64,000 bases of DNA, taken from contig JALNWG010000007.1 in NCBI GenBank assembly GCA_023231005.1, forward strand, positions 67,284 through 131,283, read 5' to 3'. The translations under genes were made by a program, and so were the position numbers. The DNA is from Bacteroidales bacterium (GTDB lineage Bacteria > Bacteroidota > Bacteroidia > Bacteroidales > FEN-979). Of this stretch, positions 54,401-63,902 are shown one piece after another. Below the pieces are notes generated by a model. That model was not told the DNA's origin, ran no database searches, and saw nothing but the letters and a program-made list of their open reading frames with translations. Numbering within the stretch: the first letter of the stretch is position 1; each line of letters starts with the position of its first letter.

Positions 54401-56452
54401 ATGGACCGATTATCTAATTTCAAACGTTATACTGTTACTTCTGCCCTCCCCTACGCCAATGGACCTGTTCATATTGGACATTTGGCAGGGGTTTATGTCC
54501 CAGCCGATATCTTTGTACGGTTTTTACGAATGAACGGGGAAGATGTGATTTTTATTGGAGGTTCCGATGAACATGGGGTTCCTATTACGATAAAAGCCTT
54601 GAGGCAGGGAGTTACTCCACAGGAAATTGTAGACCGGTATCATGGAATGATTAAAAAATCGTTCGAAGAATTCGGGATCTCCTTTGATATCTATTCACGC
54701 ACCTCTAATAAGATCCATCACGAAACAGCTTCTGCGTTTTTCAAAAAACTTTACGAAGATGGGAAATTCATCGAAAAAGTGTCACAACAATATTATGATG
54801 AGGCTACAGGTCATTTTTTAGCCGATCGCTATATCACCGGAACTTGCCCGCATTGTGGTTATGACCGCGCTTATGGCGACCAGTGTGAAAAATGTGGCAC
54901 CTCGCTGAATGCAACCGATCTTATTGAACCGTCTTCCGTTTTAAGTGGCAACAAACCGGTACTGAGAGATACAAAACACTGGTTTTTACCGCTTGATCAA
55001 TATGAACCCTGGTTGCGGGAATGGATCCTTGAAGGTCATAAGGGAGATTGGAAAGCCAATGTTTACGGTCAGTGTAAATCATGGATAGAACAAGGATTAC
55101 AACCCAGAGCCGTAACCCGAGACCTTGATTGGGGAGTGAAGGTCCCGATTGATGGCGCAGACGGGAAGGTACTCTATGTTTGGTTTGATGCTCCCATCGG
55201 TTATATTTCTGCTACCCGTGAATTGACTCCGGAGTGGGAGAAATATTGGAAAGATCCCGAAACCAAACTGATTCATTTTATCGGGAAAGATAACATTGTT
55301 TTTCATTGCATCATTTTTCCGGCCATGTTGAAAGCCGAAGGATCTTACATTCTTCCTGATAATGTTCCCGCTAATGAATTTCTCAACCTCGAAGGAGAAA
55401 AGATTTCCACCTCCAGAAACTGGGCAGTATGGCTTCATGAATATCTTCAGGAATTTCCCGGAAAGCAGGATGTTTTACGCTATGTACTTACTTCCAATGC
55501 CCCGGAAACAAAGGACAATGATTTCACCTGGAAAGATTTTCAAACCCGGAACAACAGTGAATTGGTTGCTATTTTGGGGAATTTCATTAACCGGACGGTG
55601 GTGTTAACTCACAAATATTTTGAAGGAAAGGTCCCTGCTGCCATCTCTTATACCGATGCAGACAAAGCAGCTCTGGAAGAGATGCGTCAGTTTCCTGGTC
55701 GCATCGCTACAAGCCTTTATGGCTATAGGTTTCGTGAAGCGCTCACGGAAGTGATGAACCTGGCAAGATTAGGAAACAAATATCTGACCGATAACGAACC
55801 CTGGAAAAAATTCTCCAGTGATCCCATCCGGGTTGGAACCATCCTCAACCTTTCTTTACAGATTTGTGCCCAACTTGCTATTGTCGCCGAGCCATTTCTA
55901 CCCTTCTCAGCAGCAAAAATCAGACATACCCTGAACCTCCCAAAATTCAAATGGGAAGATGCAGTTGCATTGAACTGGTTAAAGGAAGCTCAACAACTGA
56001 ATCAACCTGAATTATTGTTTGAAAAAATCGAAGATTCACAGATTCAAACCCAGATCCAGAAGCTGCTGGATACCAAAAAAGCCAACCTGGAAGCTCAAGC
56101 TAAACCCCCGGTAAAACCAATGAAAGAATCCATTCAATATGATGATTTTGTCAAGATGGACATTCGGGTGGGAACCATTTTGGAAGCAGAAAAGGTAGCA
56201 AAAACCGATAAACTCCTGAAATTAAAAATTGATACCGGGATTGATCAACGAATCGTAATCAGTGGTATTGCAAAATATTTCAAACCCGAAGAGATCATTG
56301 GAAAACGAGTCTGCGTACTGGCAAACCTCTCCCCGCGAAAACTAAAGGGGATCGACTCGCAAGGAATGATCCTCATGGCCGAAAACCCGGATGGAACGCT
56401 TTTCTTTGTTGCCCCACCCGATGATGCTATGAATGGAGCAGATATCAAATAA
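54401..56452 (+). CDS. metG: Methionyl-tRNA synthetase with C-terminal tRNA-binding domain
   Basis: Class I synthetase, 683 residues from ATG 54401. The HIGH motif is in [17 protein letters not shown] zinc knuckle follows ([18 protein letters not shown], two CxxC pairs). KMSKS appears as KISTS in [14 protein letters not shown]. The anticodon-binding helical domain precedes a C-terminal EMAPII/Trbp111 domain (about 575-683; [38 protein letters not shown]). A reading that extends far upstream in frame crosses the promoter and S66 gene and is not real. Confidence 0.96.
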   Translation: MDRLSNFKRYTVTSALPYANGPVHIGHLAGVYVPADIFVRFLRMNGEDVIFIGGSDEHGVPITIKALRQGVTPQEIVDRYHGMIKKSFEEFGISFDIYSRTSNKIHHETASAFFKKLYEDGKFIEKVSQQYYDEATGHFLADRYITGTCPHCGYDRAYGDQCEKCGTSLNATDLIEPSSVLSGNKPVLRDTKHWFLPLDQYEPWLREWILEGHKGDWKANVYGQCKSWIEQGLQPRAVTRDLDWGVKVPIDGADGKVLYVWFDAPIGYISATRELTPEWEKYWKDPETKLIHFIGKDNIVFHCIIFPAMLKAEGSYILPDNVPANEFLNLEGEKISTSRNWAVWLHEYLQEFPGKQDVLRYVLTSNAPETKDNDFTWKDFQTRNNSELVAILGNFINRTVVLTHKYFEGKVPAAISYTDADKAALEEMRQFPGRIATSLYGYRFREALTEVMNLARLGNKYLTDNEPWKKFSSDPIRVGTILNLSLQICAQLAIVAEPFLPFSAAKIRHTLNLPKFKWEDAVALNWLKEAQQLNQPELLFEKIEDSQIQTQIQKLLDTKKANLEAQAKPPVKPMKESIQYDDFVKMDIRVGTILEAEKVAKTDKLLKLKIDTGIDQRIVISGIAKYFKPEEIIGKRVCVLANLSPRKLKGIDSQGMILMAENPDGTLFFVAPPDDAMNGADIK

Positions 56453-56519
56453 TCGATGGTAGCTGTTTCTTCATCAAGTATGCTCATCCCTTCATTCATC
56501 CATACCTTTAATTGTAAGA

Positions 56520-58769
56520 TTAAAACCAGAACCCGATATTCACGAAAAACAAAGGATCAGAATTAATATTGGATCCCATTATTGAAAGTTCTATCGGCCC
56601 TATCAGGCTATCGTAGCCAGCAGTAAGTCCATACCCGCACAGAAAATTTTCTGAATTAAAAAGGTCTTCAGCATCCGCTGTAATTGCGCCTATATCTGTT
56701 TTTAATGACAAAAACAGTTTACGATAAAGATTGTATTGAAGTTTAAGCCTTCCAACAGCCGTATAATATCCAAACTCCTGAAAAAAATGTAATCCGGTAA
56801 AGGAACGATAAGGGTCAACATAATTGGAAGGACATGATCCTCCAAGGGCAAAAAAATGCTGCGGGGGAGGGCTGTCGTCGCTTCGGATTAAAGCTCCGCC
56901 AAATAGCCCGGGTTGCAATACAAATCTTCTGGATAAAGAGATATTTTGATCATACGACAAGTACAAAACAAAGGAATTCGAGAAAAGTTTACTGGCCCAA
57001 TTGTTAGAAAGAGGCATAACATATTCCCCTCTTAAAGCAGCCAGGCATCCGGTGGTCGGGAAATTGATACGATCGCGGGTATCTGCATTTAATTCTATAA
57101 AAATGGTCCCATAACTAGAAAATTCCTGAAAGTCATCTAAAATAGTATCGGTCTTAATGTCTTGCCGATATCGGAAATATTCATAGTCAAAACCCGTTTT
57201 AAAATTCAATCGGTTTCGGAAACTGTAATTAAAAAACAACGATGCTTTGTTATTCGTAAAAACTATTTTATTGATTTTTACATCTTTATCGTAGACATCA
57301 AATTTGAAAGAAAAAAATTCAGCACTTGCCCCTAAATCTGTTTTTCCGTTTAACCCCAGCAGGTAAGTTACCTTTAGGCGGGGACTAAGGCCAAGATTCA
57401 AATCGGCAAAAAGTTTTGTATTTCTTCCTAATATGTTTCTGAATATTCCACCAAGGATAAGACTCCCACTATAGTCATTGTCAAAATGAATCCCGGCCGA
57501 GAGATAACCAAGCCCACCTTCTTTGACATTGATGATGAGATTCGTTTTGTTATTTTCATTTTCAAATTCGTACGAAACACTCTCAAAAAAACCGGATCCA
57601 TAAATTAATCGAATATCATTCTGTAGATTATTTAAAGAAATTTTATTGTTTTTCGCTTCCTGAAAAAAACTGGAAAAATAATGATCAGAGATTTTTTTAT
57701 TCCCCTTGATGATAATATTATCCACCAAAATTGTGTCGATCGGATGGGCTTCAAATTTCTTTAAAGGCTGATATTCGATTGCATTCAACGAATCGGCCAG
57801 GGCTTTAATTTCCGTGAAATGTGCTCTGGCAACGCGTTCGCCAAAGGCAATGATCGAATCGTAACGCTCAAAATCCATTATACCATAATCCATTTTAAAA
57901 AGTATCTTCAGGTCGGTCAAACTATCGCCAATTTCATTTGCCCTTGTTCTGTAAAAAGCGATAATTTGTTCAAGAATTGAGGTAATCGAATTGAGCTGTT
58001 CCCGCGTAGAATAAAGCCCGTGCTGGACATCTCCTCCAATGATAATCTGGGCTCCCATTTCTTTCACTTCCTTGACCGGGTAATTATTTACCACACCCCC
58101 GTCGACTAAGTAATTTCCCAAATAGTCGGTGGGAGAAAAATACCCGGGGATAGACATACTGGAACGGATGGCCATTGGGAGGTATCCAGAATCCAGGATT
58201 ACCGCCGCTCCGGTATAAAGATTTGTCCCAATGCAAAGGAAAGGAGTTTGAAGTCTATGGAAATCCTTGATTTTAAATGCTGGTGAAAAGTAGTAATTAA
58301 GCAGTAAGTCGATTTCCTGTCCCTCGTACATTGATGGATTTAGGGTTATTTTCTTTCCTTTGATTGGCAAGGTGACAATGGTTTTCTCGCGATACTCTTT
58401 TTCTTCATAATCTATATATTTTCTCGCAGTCACATCTTTTAGTAAATCTCCCCATTTCTGGGTCCGGATCATTTTTTCGATGGAATCGGGATGATATCCA
58501 ACAGCATATAATCCGCCAATAATGCTGCCGATGCTTGACCCTCCGATATAATCGATAGGTAGTCCCGCCTCCTGAATTACTTTTAACAACCCGATGTAAG
58601 CAAATCCTTTCGCTCCACCACCACTGAGTACCAGCCCGACTGTTGGCCTTTTCCGCAACCCGATTGTTCCGCTGCTTTGTGCAGGTAATTCGAAATTCAA
58701 TAACATCAGGAAGATCAGAATAACAGGAAAAACGAATTTTCGATGGATAATTGGAGTGTGGAAAATCAT
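56520..58769 (-). CDS. Patatin-like phospholipase with POTRA and outer-membrane barrel
   Basis: 749 residues from ATG 58769. The signal peptide ends in LPA with Gln31 next. The patatin domain covers about 41-240: oxyanion loop SGGGAKG at 49-55, nucleophile Ser79 in GGSSIG, and catalytic Asp223 in VDGGVVNNYP. A POTRA-like segment follows (VDNIIIKGNKKISDHYFSSFF), then a 16-strand-type barrel ending in a C-terminal aromatic (FFVNIGFWF). This is the PlpD/BamA-fused arrangement known as type V-d. A -7 box TACTTTTG at 58802-58795 excludes a longer start. The catalytic dyad is intact. Confidence 0.9.
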   Translation of the reverse strand: MIFHTPIIHRKFVFPVILIFLMLLNFELPAQSSGTIGLRKRPTVGLVLSGGGAKGFAYIGLLKVIQEAGLPIDYIGGSSIGSIIGGLYAVGYHPDSIEKMIRTQKWGDLLKDVTARKYIDYEEKEYREKTIVTLPIKGKKITLNPSMYEGQEIDLLLNYYFSPAFKIKDFHRLQTPFLCIGTNLYTGAAVILDSGYLPMAIRSSMSIPGYFSPTDYLGNYLVDGGVVNNYPVKEVKEMGAQIIIGGDVQHGLYSTREQLNSITSILEQIIAFYRTRANEIGDSLTDLKILFKMDYGIMDFERYDSIIAFGERVARAHFTEIKALADSLNAIEYQPLKKFEAHPIDTILVDNIIIKGNKKISDHYFSSFFQEAKNNKISLNNLQNDIRLIYGSGFFESVSYEFENENNKTNLIINVKEGGLGYLSAGIHFDNDYSGSLILGGIFRNILGRNTKLFADLNLGLSPRLKVTYLLGLNGKTDLGASAEFFSFKFDVYDKDVKINKIVFTNNKASLFFNYSFRNRLNFKTGFDYEYFRYRQDIKTDTILDDFQEFSSYGTIFIELNADTRDRINFPTTGCLAALRGEYVMPLSNNWASKLFSNSFVLYLSYDQNISLSRRFVLQPGLFGGALIRSDDSPPPQHFFALGGSCPSNYVDPYRSFTGLHFFQEFGYYTAVGRLKLQYNLYRKLFLSLKTDIGAITADAEDLFNSENFLCGYGLTAGYDSLIGPIELSIMGSNINSDPLFFVNIGFWF

Positions 58770-58794
58770 AATGGGAAGTGACGGGATTTTCAAT

Positions 58795-58802
58795 CAAAAG
58801 TA
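58795..58802 (-). promoter_or_regulatory. -7 box for the patatin gene
   Basis: TACTTTTG on the minus strand, 25 bases before the ATG at 58769. It lies back to back with the tRNA-Arg promoter. Confidence 0.5.
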
Positions 58803-58831
58803 GTAAATTAGATTATCCTTCCAAAAAGTAT

Positions 58832-58839
58832 TAATTTTG
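58832..58839 (+). promoter_or_regulatory. -7 box for tRNA-Arg
   Basis: TAATTTTG, seven bases before the first tRNA base, so transcription would begin at or next to the mature 5' end. Confidence 0.55.
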
Positions 58840-58846
58840 CAGCCAT

Positions 58847-58918
58847 GGCCCCGTAGTTCAATGGATAGAACGGAAGTTTCCTAAACTTTAGATGCAGGTT
58901 CGATTCCTGCCGGGGCTA
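58847..58918 (+). tRNA. tRNA-Arg (anticodon CCT)
   Basis: Full cloverleaf by eye: acceptor GGCCCCG with CGGGGCT (first pair G-U), D stem GTTC/GAAC, anticodon stem GAAGT/ACTTT around TTCCTAA, a short variable region AGAT, and T arm GCAGG-TTCGATT-CCTGC. The anticodon CCT reads the AGG Arg codon. The discriminator is A; CCA is not encoded in full. It stands alone, not in a tRNA cluster. Confidence 0.93.
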
Positions 58919-59008
58919 CAATAGTTCAATTATATCCTCAGTAATTCAATCAATTACCAAAGTTTTTCTTTTTGGACTTTTGCTTTTTAAAACAATAAAA
59001 AATTCAGA

Positions 59009-59572
59009 ATGATAAAACTTGCTGATTACATTAGATCGTTAATTGATATTAACGATCATGATTTGAATATAATATTATCAAATTTTAGTATAAAAGAGTT
59101 AATAAAAGGTTCTTATATTTTAAAAATAGGGCAGGTTGCATCATCTTACTATTTCATTGCTTCAGGCGCGTTAAGAATCTTTTCGGATGAGGAACCGAAC
59201 GATAAAACGCTTTGGATCGCGTTCGAAAACGAATTTATTGCTGAGCTCCCAAGTATAAAATTTCAAACCCCATCGCATTTTAGTTTTCAGGCCATCGAAG
59301 ATTCTACCTTATTCACAATTGAACCTGGTAAAATGGACCAACTCTATATTCAGATTCCAAAGTGGCAGGAATTTGGTCGTCAGATTTGGGAAAAAGCATT
59401 TCTAAAAGCAGTGGATAATGTTTTATTATTACAGACCCAAAATGCAACAGAACGATATAAAAAAGCGGTTTTAAATACGGAATTCATCCACAGGGTCCCA
59501 TTAAAATATTTGTCGTCTTACTTAGGTATAACACAAACTTCATTAAGCCGCCTGAGAAAAAACATCAAATAG
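59009..59572 (+). CDS. Crp/Fnr-type transcriptional regulator
   Basis: 187 residues with an N-terminal cyclic-nucleotide-binding-like beta roll (about 20-120; GSYILKIGQVASSYYFIASGALRIF) and a C-terminal helix-turn-helix (LKYLSSYLGITQTSLSRLRKNI). There is no Fnr-type Fe-S cysteine cluster. It is the compact Bacteroidota Crp-like type whose ligand is often unknown. It lies 290 bases upstream of a TolC-HlyD-MFS operon on the same strand and is the likely local regulator of it. It directly follows tRNA-Arg. Confidence 0.87.
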   Translation: MIKLADYIRSLIDINDHDLNIILSNFSIKELIKGSYILKIGQVASSYYFIASGALRIFSDEEPNDKTLWIAFENEFIAELPSIKFQTPSHFSFQAIEDSTLFTIEPGKMDQLYIQIPKWQEFGRQIWEKAFLKAVDNVLLLQTQNATERYKKAVLNTEFIHRVPLKYLSSYLGITQTSLSRLRKNIK

Positions 59573-59862
59573 TTTTTATTGCCTTTTGACAATTTTTCGC
59601 GATGGGCTAAAACCTAATTTTGCATAAAATTTCAATTTGTGCAAAAAGTAAAATCAGATCTCTCATTCTCTTTATGGAAATTCTTGATGGATTTCCCGCG
59701 TCAATAACCGATATTTTGAAGTGATTTCATCCGGTTCTGGCAAAAATCAACCACATACTCACTTTTTAAATTGCTTTTCCCACTGAAAGGGGCAAGGAGA
59801 TTGATATCCCTCCGAAAACTGTTTTTCGGGACAAACTCAATAATTAAATTACAAATACATCT
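59573..59862 (+). other. Intergenic region before the exporter operon
   Basis: 290 bases without a convincing ORF, the longest gene-free stretch in the window. It contains a full -7 box TAATTTTG at 59615-59622 and a hairpin (CCGAAAA/TTTTCGG, 59812-59818 with 59823-59829) about 35 bases before the TolC start. These could serve as promoter and leader element for the exporter operon or as Crp-like regulator targets; I could not identify a specific palindromic operator. Confidence 0.5.
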
Positions 59863-61182
59863 ATGAGAAAATTACATTTACTGACAGCGATATTATTTAT
59901 TCTTCTGAACCTGCAAAATCTGTCAGCCCAAAACAATAATAGTATGACGCTAACCATCGACGAGATGTTTAAGTTGGCTTCAAAGAACAGCAAACAATTA
60001 AAACTTTTAAATTCAGATATTAAAACCTCTGAAAAAACAACCGAAGTAGCTCAAAATTCGCTTTTACCCACCCTGGGAATCTCTTTATCCGCTTCCTATC
60101 TGGGAAACGGTATCATAACAGACCGTGATTTTACCAATGCAACCGCTGCTTCAATGCCTCATTTTGGAAATAATTTTGCCATGGAGGCTTCTCAAACAAT
60201 TTTTGCAGGAGGCGCTATCTCAAATAACATTGCAAAATCCAGGCTGGGAGAACAAATTGCCCGATTAAACTATGATCAAGGACAGATGAATGTCCGGTTC
60301 CTTTTGGTGGGCTACTATCTGGACTTATATAAATTAAGGAACCAGCGGAAAGTATATATCAAAAATAAAGAGCAAACCAATTTATTAATCGATCAAATAA
60401 AGGCAAAGCAACAGGAAGGGATGGCATTGGGCAATGATATTACCCGACATGAATTAATGCTTCAGAATATAGAGCTTGCCATAATGAAGATTGACAATAA
60501 TTGTAAAATACTCAACAATCAATTGGTAACAACATTGGGGTTACCCGATTCTGTTATGATAATACCCGACACATCAATCCTTACCCTTGATTTAATCAAT
60601 ATTACGCAAGCTGATTTAATGCATCTCGCCGAACAAAACTTACCGGAAATAAAAACAGCTGATATGAACATACGGATTGCTGAAACAACTATCAGAATTG
60701 CAAAAGCCGAATATTTGCCCTCCTTGATTTTGGTTGCTGCTGACTATCTTAATGGCCCAATAACAATCGAAATACCGCCAATAAATAATAATTATAATTA
60801 CTGGTACGCCGGTATTGGATTGAAATACAATTTATCCTCGCTCTATACTGCCAAACACGGGGTAAACCTTGCTAAAGCCCGTCAAAATTCAGCAAATGAT
60901 GCAAAAAGCGTAATTGAGGAAAAATCAATGTTGGCCGTTCAAAGCGCTTATATCAAGTATCGGGAGGCATTTGATAAACTGCATACATTCGAAAAGAGCG
61001 AGGTGCTGGCAAAAGAAAATTACCAGGTCATCAATAACCGGTACATAAACAATATGGTCCTCATAACAGAAATGCTTGATGCAAGCAATTCAAAATTAGA
61101 TGCGGAATTACAAGTGGTATATGCTAAAATCAATATCATTTTCAACTATTACAATTTAAAATACTTATCAGGAACATTATAA
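59863..61182 (+). CDS. TolC-family outer membrane efflux protein
   Basis: 439 residues. The signal peptide ends in LSA with Gln next (QNNNSM). The rest shows the repeated helix-strand pattern of TolC (TLTIDEMFKLASKNSKQLKLLN near the N-terminus; SVIEEKSMLAVQSAYIKYREA in the second half). It forms the outer membrane channel of a tripartite exporter with the next two genes. The HlyD gene starts 12 bases downstream. The substrate is not known. Confidence 0.92.
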   Translation: MRKLHLLTAILFILLNLQNLSAQNNNSMTLTIDEMFKLASKNSKQLKLLNSDIKTSEKTTEVAQNSLLPTLGISLSASYLGNGIITDRDFTNATAASMPHFGNNFAMEASQTIFAGGAISNNIAKSRLGEQIARLNYDQGQMNVRFLLVGYYLDLYKLRNQRKVYIKNKEQTNLLIDQIKAKQQEGMALGNDITRHELMLQNIELAIMKIDNNCKILNNQLVTTLGLPDSVMIIPDTSILTLDLINITQADLMHLAEQNLPEIKTADMNIRIAETTIRIAKAEYLPSLILVAADYLNGPITIEIPPINNNYNYWYAGIGLKYNLSSLYTAKHGVNLAKARQNSANDAKSVIEEKSMLAVQSAYIKYREAFDKLHTFEKSEVLAKENYQVINNRYINNMVLITEMLDASNSKLDAELQVVYAKINIIFNYYNLKYLSGTL

Positions 61183-61194
61183 ACAGAACACATT

Positions 61195-62229
61195 ATGAAT
61201 CAGAAAATAAAAAAAATAGCATCAGAGGGCATTATTGTTGTGATTATACTAATTGGGTTAATTTGGGTTTGTTCCCGATTCATCCATTTAGGCAGTGTGG
61301 AGTTTACCGACAATGCTCAAATCAGGCAGCATATAGTTCCCGTCAATTGCAGGGTACAGGGATTTATCAGCAAAGTTAATTTTGATGAATATCAGGTTGT
61401 ACATAAAGGCGATACCCTTGCATTGATTGAAGGTGCCGAGTTCCGGTTACGGTTGGCACAGGCTGAAGCAGATTATCAACATGCTTTAATCGGGAAATCC
61501 GCGATGGGAACAACAATTTCTACTACTCAAAATAATCTTTCCGTATCGGATGCGGGAATTGAAGAAGTCCGGGTTTTGATGGCGAATGCTAAAAATGATT
61601 ATGAACGGTATCACAACCTCTTGGCTAAAGATGCTGTAACCAAGCAACAATATGAAACCATGAAGGCTTCGTATGAAACATTAAAAGCAAAATATGAAAT
61701 GCTGATCAAGCAAAAGGGATCAACCTCGCTGATCAAATCAGAGCAAATCCAACGGTTAAGCCAACAGGAAGCAAATATTGCTGTTGCCAAAGCAGCAGTT
61801 GAGTTAGCGCGATTAAATTTGTCTTATACTGTCATTACGGCCCCATGTAATGGCGTTGTTGGTCGTAAAACGATACTGGAAGGGCAGTTGATGCAAATAG
61901 GCCAGACTTTATTATCCATTGTTGATGGTAACGAAAAATGGATCATCGCAAATTATAAAGAGACCCAAACCGCCCATATTGCAGAAGGAATGCCTGTAGA
62001 AATTGAGGCCGATGCCGTTCCTGATGTGAAGTTCAAGGGTGTTATCGGCTCAATATCAGATGCCACCGGAGCTCAGTACTCCATTGTTCCTCAGGATAAT
62101 TCAGCGGGGAATTTTGTTAAAGTTGAACAACTGATCCCGGTCAAAATTTGTTTCACCAGCGACAATCCTGTTGAAAAGCTGAAACGACTGCGTGCTGGCA
62201 TGAATGTGGAATGTAAAGTAAAATACTGA
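61195..62229 (+). CDS. HlyD/EmrA-family periplasmic adaptor
   Basis: 344 residues: one N-terminal membrane helix (IIVVIILIGLIWVCSRFIHLG), a split barrel-sandwich domain (QIRQHIVPVNCRVQGFISKVNFDEYQ and YTVITAPCNGVVGRKTILEG), an alpha-hairpin with coiled-coil character (about 95-205), and a C-terminal beta domain. It links the MFS pump to TolC. It starts 12 bases after tolC and ends two bases before the MFS start, so all three are one operon. Confidence 0.93.
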   Translation: MNQKIKKIASEGIIVVIILIGLIWVCSRFIHLGSVEFTDNAQIRQHIVPVNCRVQGFISKVNFDEYQVVHKGDTLALIEGAEFRLRLAQAEADYQHALIGKSAMGTTISTTQNNLSVSDAGIEEVRVLMANAKNDYERYHNLLAKDAVTKQQYETMKASYETLKAKYEMLIKQKGSTSLIKSEQIQRLSQQEANIAVAKAAVELARLNLSYTVITAPCNGVVGRKTILEGQLMQIGQTLLSIVDGNEKWIIANYKETQTAHIAEGMPVEIEADAVPDVKFKGVIGSISDATGAQYSIVPQDNSAGNFVKVEQLIPVKICFTSDNPVEKLKRLRAGMNVECKVKY

Positions 62230-62231
62230 TT

Positions 62232-63779
62232 ATGACGCAGGCAGTCGATAATAAGCCATACCGGCTGATGGCTTTTAAGGAATTTGTTCCGGAGACGATG
62301 CGTTTCTGGATTTACATTATCTGGGGTGTTATATTTCACCTTTCCGGAGGTATCTATATAGCTCTGGCAAGCCAGATGGTCGGTTCACTTGCGCTTTTAC
62401 AGGAAGATGTAATATTTGCAGGGTTCTCGGCTTTTGTGGGTATGACCATCATTTTCCCGGTATTATTTCGTTTGAAATTCCGATTTACCAACAAAACACT
62501 TTTACTTACAGCTTCTATTGGACTAATTATCTGCAACATTATTACGATGAACTCTTCTTCTCTGCCGGTTCTTGTCGTAGTTTGCTTTTTTGCAGGAATC
62601 TTAAGAGTGATGGGGTTTTTTGAGTGTATGTCAACCATTCAGTTAAAAATTACACCAACCCGCGATTTTGCGAAATTTTTTCCTGTTGTGTATTTAGTCG
62701 TATTAGGATGCATTCAGCTATCGGGAATCACGGCCGGATATATGTCCTACTTTTATCGCTGGGAATATATGAATATTCTTGCCATTGGCATGTTGTCGGT
62801 TGTTGCCATCAGCTGTGCTTTATTACTTCGCCATTTCCGGGCAGCTACTCCACAACCTTTTACAGGAATTGACTGGCTGGGCGCTTTTTTATGGAGTTTG
62901 TTAATAATGCTTATCATTTTTGTTTTAGAATATGGCGAACATTATGATTGGCTCGATTCAGCATATATCCGAACGGCAATTGCCGGGGCCATCCTTATTT
63001 TCGGCATGATATACTGGAGGTCAAAATACATACAACGCCCCTATATCGACTTGCATGTTTTCAAACATCGGCATGTAAACACTATTATTTATTTATTCAC
63101 CGCCATGTGCTTATTGATGGCAACCCCCAATGTATTGCAAAACGCTTACACGGGTGTTATTTTGAATTACGACATGTTAACAACATTGTCATTAAACTGG
63201 CCGGTGTTAGCAGGAATTATTGCCGGTGCGGTTTTTTCATATTTAGCCATGGTAAAATGGGGCTGTAGCTACAAATTCGTTACAGGCATGGGTTTTGCTT
63301 TTATCGTTTTTTATGTTATTGCCATGTATTTCCTGATATCTCCGGCTACCCGAAAAGAGCAACTCTATTTGCCGCTATTTTTCCGGGGAGCCGGAAATGT
63401 GGTTATATATGTAGTCCTTACTGTTTATGCCGCGCGAACAATTCCTTTTATGCCATTTTTCCAGGTATTAACAGTATTGGGTTTTGTCCGTACATGTGTT
63501 GGAATTCCTTTGGGGACAGCCATTATAGGAAGGGCTTTGTCGATATGTACCAAAAAAGACATGATGTCGCTGGGATCAGAAATTGACCTGCAAAATCCAA
63601 TTGTTAACACGATGCCGTTCAACAGGATTATGGAGGAAGTTCATCGTCAGGCCCTCATGGTTTCAATCAAAGAAATTTTTGGTTATGCGGCAATTGCCGG
63701 AGTCTTTATTTTAATTCTATCTTTATGTACGAGATATAAAAGTCTGATAAAATGGTTTAAAATGCCAAGATGGGAATAG
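62232..63779 (+). CDS. MFS exporter of the DHA2 (EmrB-like) type
   Basis: 515 residues with about 14 membrane helices, the length and helix number of DHA2 drug:proton antiporters. It lacks an obvious canonical DHA2 motif A near the N-terminus (VGSLALLQEDVIFAGFSAFVG occupies that region), so substrate inference by similarity is weak. With the adaptor and TolC it forms an EmrAB-TolC-like pump that could export drugs, lipids or a siderophore. The start is ATG 62232, two bases after the adaptor stop. Confidence 0.88.
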   Translation: MTQAVDNKPYRLMAFKEFVPETMRFWIYIIWGVIFHLSGGIYIALASQMVGSLALLQEDVIFAGFSAFVGMTIIFPVLFRLKFRFTNKTLLLTASIGLIICNIITMNSSSLPVLVVVCFFAGILRVMGFFECMSTIQLKITPTRDFAKFFPVVYLVVLGCIQLSGITAGYMSYFYRWEYMNILAIGMLSVVAISCALLLRHFRAATPQPFTGIDWLGAFLWSLLIMLIIFVLEYGEHYDWLDSAYIRTAIAGAILIFGMIYWRSKYIQRPYIDLHVFKHRHVNTIIYLFTAMCLLMATPNVLQNAYTGVILNYDMLTTLSLNWPVLAGIIAGAVFSYLAMVKWGCSYKFVTGMGFAFIVFYVIAMYFLISPATRKEQLYLPLFFRGAGNVVIYVVLTVYAARTIPFMPFFQVLTVLGFVRTCVGIPLGTAIIGRALSICTKKDMMSLGSEIDLQNPIVNTMPFNRIMEEVHRQALMVSIKEIFGYAAIAGVFILILSLCTRYKSLIKWFKMPRWE

Positions 63780-63838
63780 ATTATGAAAAGTTGAATCACA
63801 AACCGACATTCTCCCATGATCCTCCCATTAAAGACCCT

Positions 63839-63867
63839 GCGGCTCCAATGCCCCTCCCAGCGGCTCC
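63839..63867. repeat. Short direct repeat GCGGCTCC
   Basis: GCGGCTCC occurs at 63839-63846 and 63860-63867, 21 bases apart, between the MFS stop and the end of the convergent T9SS gene. It has no hairpin potential and its meaning is unknown. Confidence 0.35.
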
Positions 63868-63902
63868 CTTGGTCCTCTGTGAATAATCCAGGTTAACATG
63901 GA

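Noticed and set aside
58919..59008. Direct repeat of the tRNA-Arg 3' end as an attachment site
   Set aside because: I looked downstream for a repeat of TTCGATTCCTGC and saw none, and there is no integrase gene.
63839..63867. GCGGCTCC direct repeat as an integration or attachment site
   Set aside because: Eight bases repeated once is within chance expectation, and no mobile gene is nearby.
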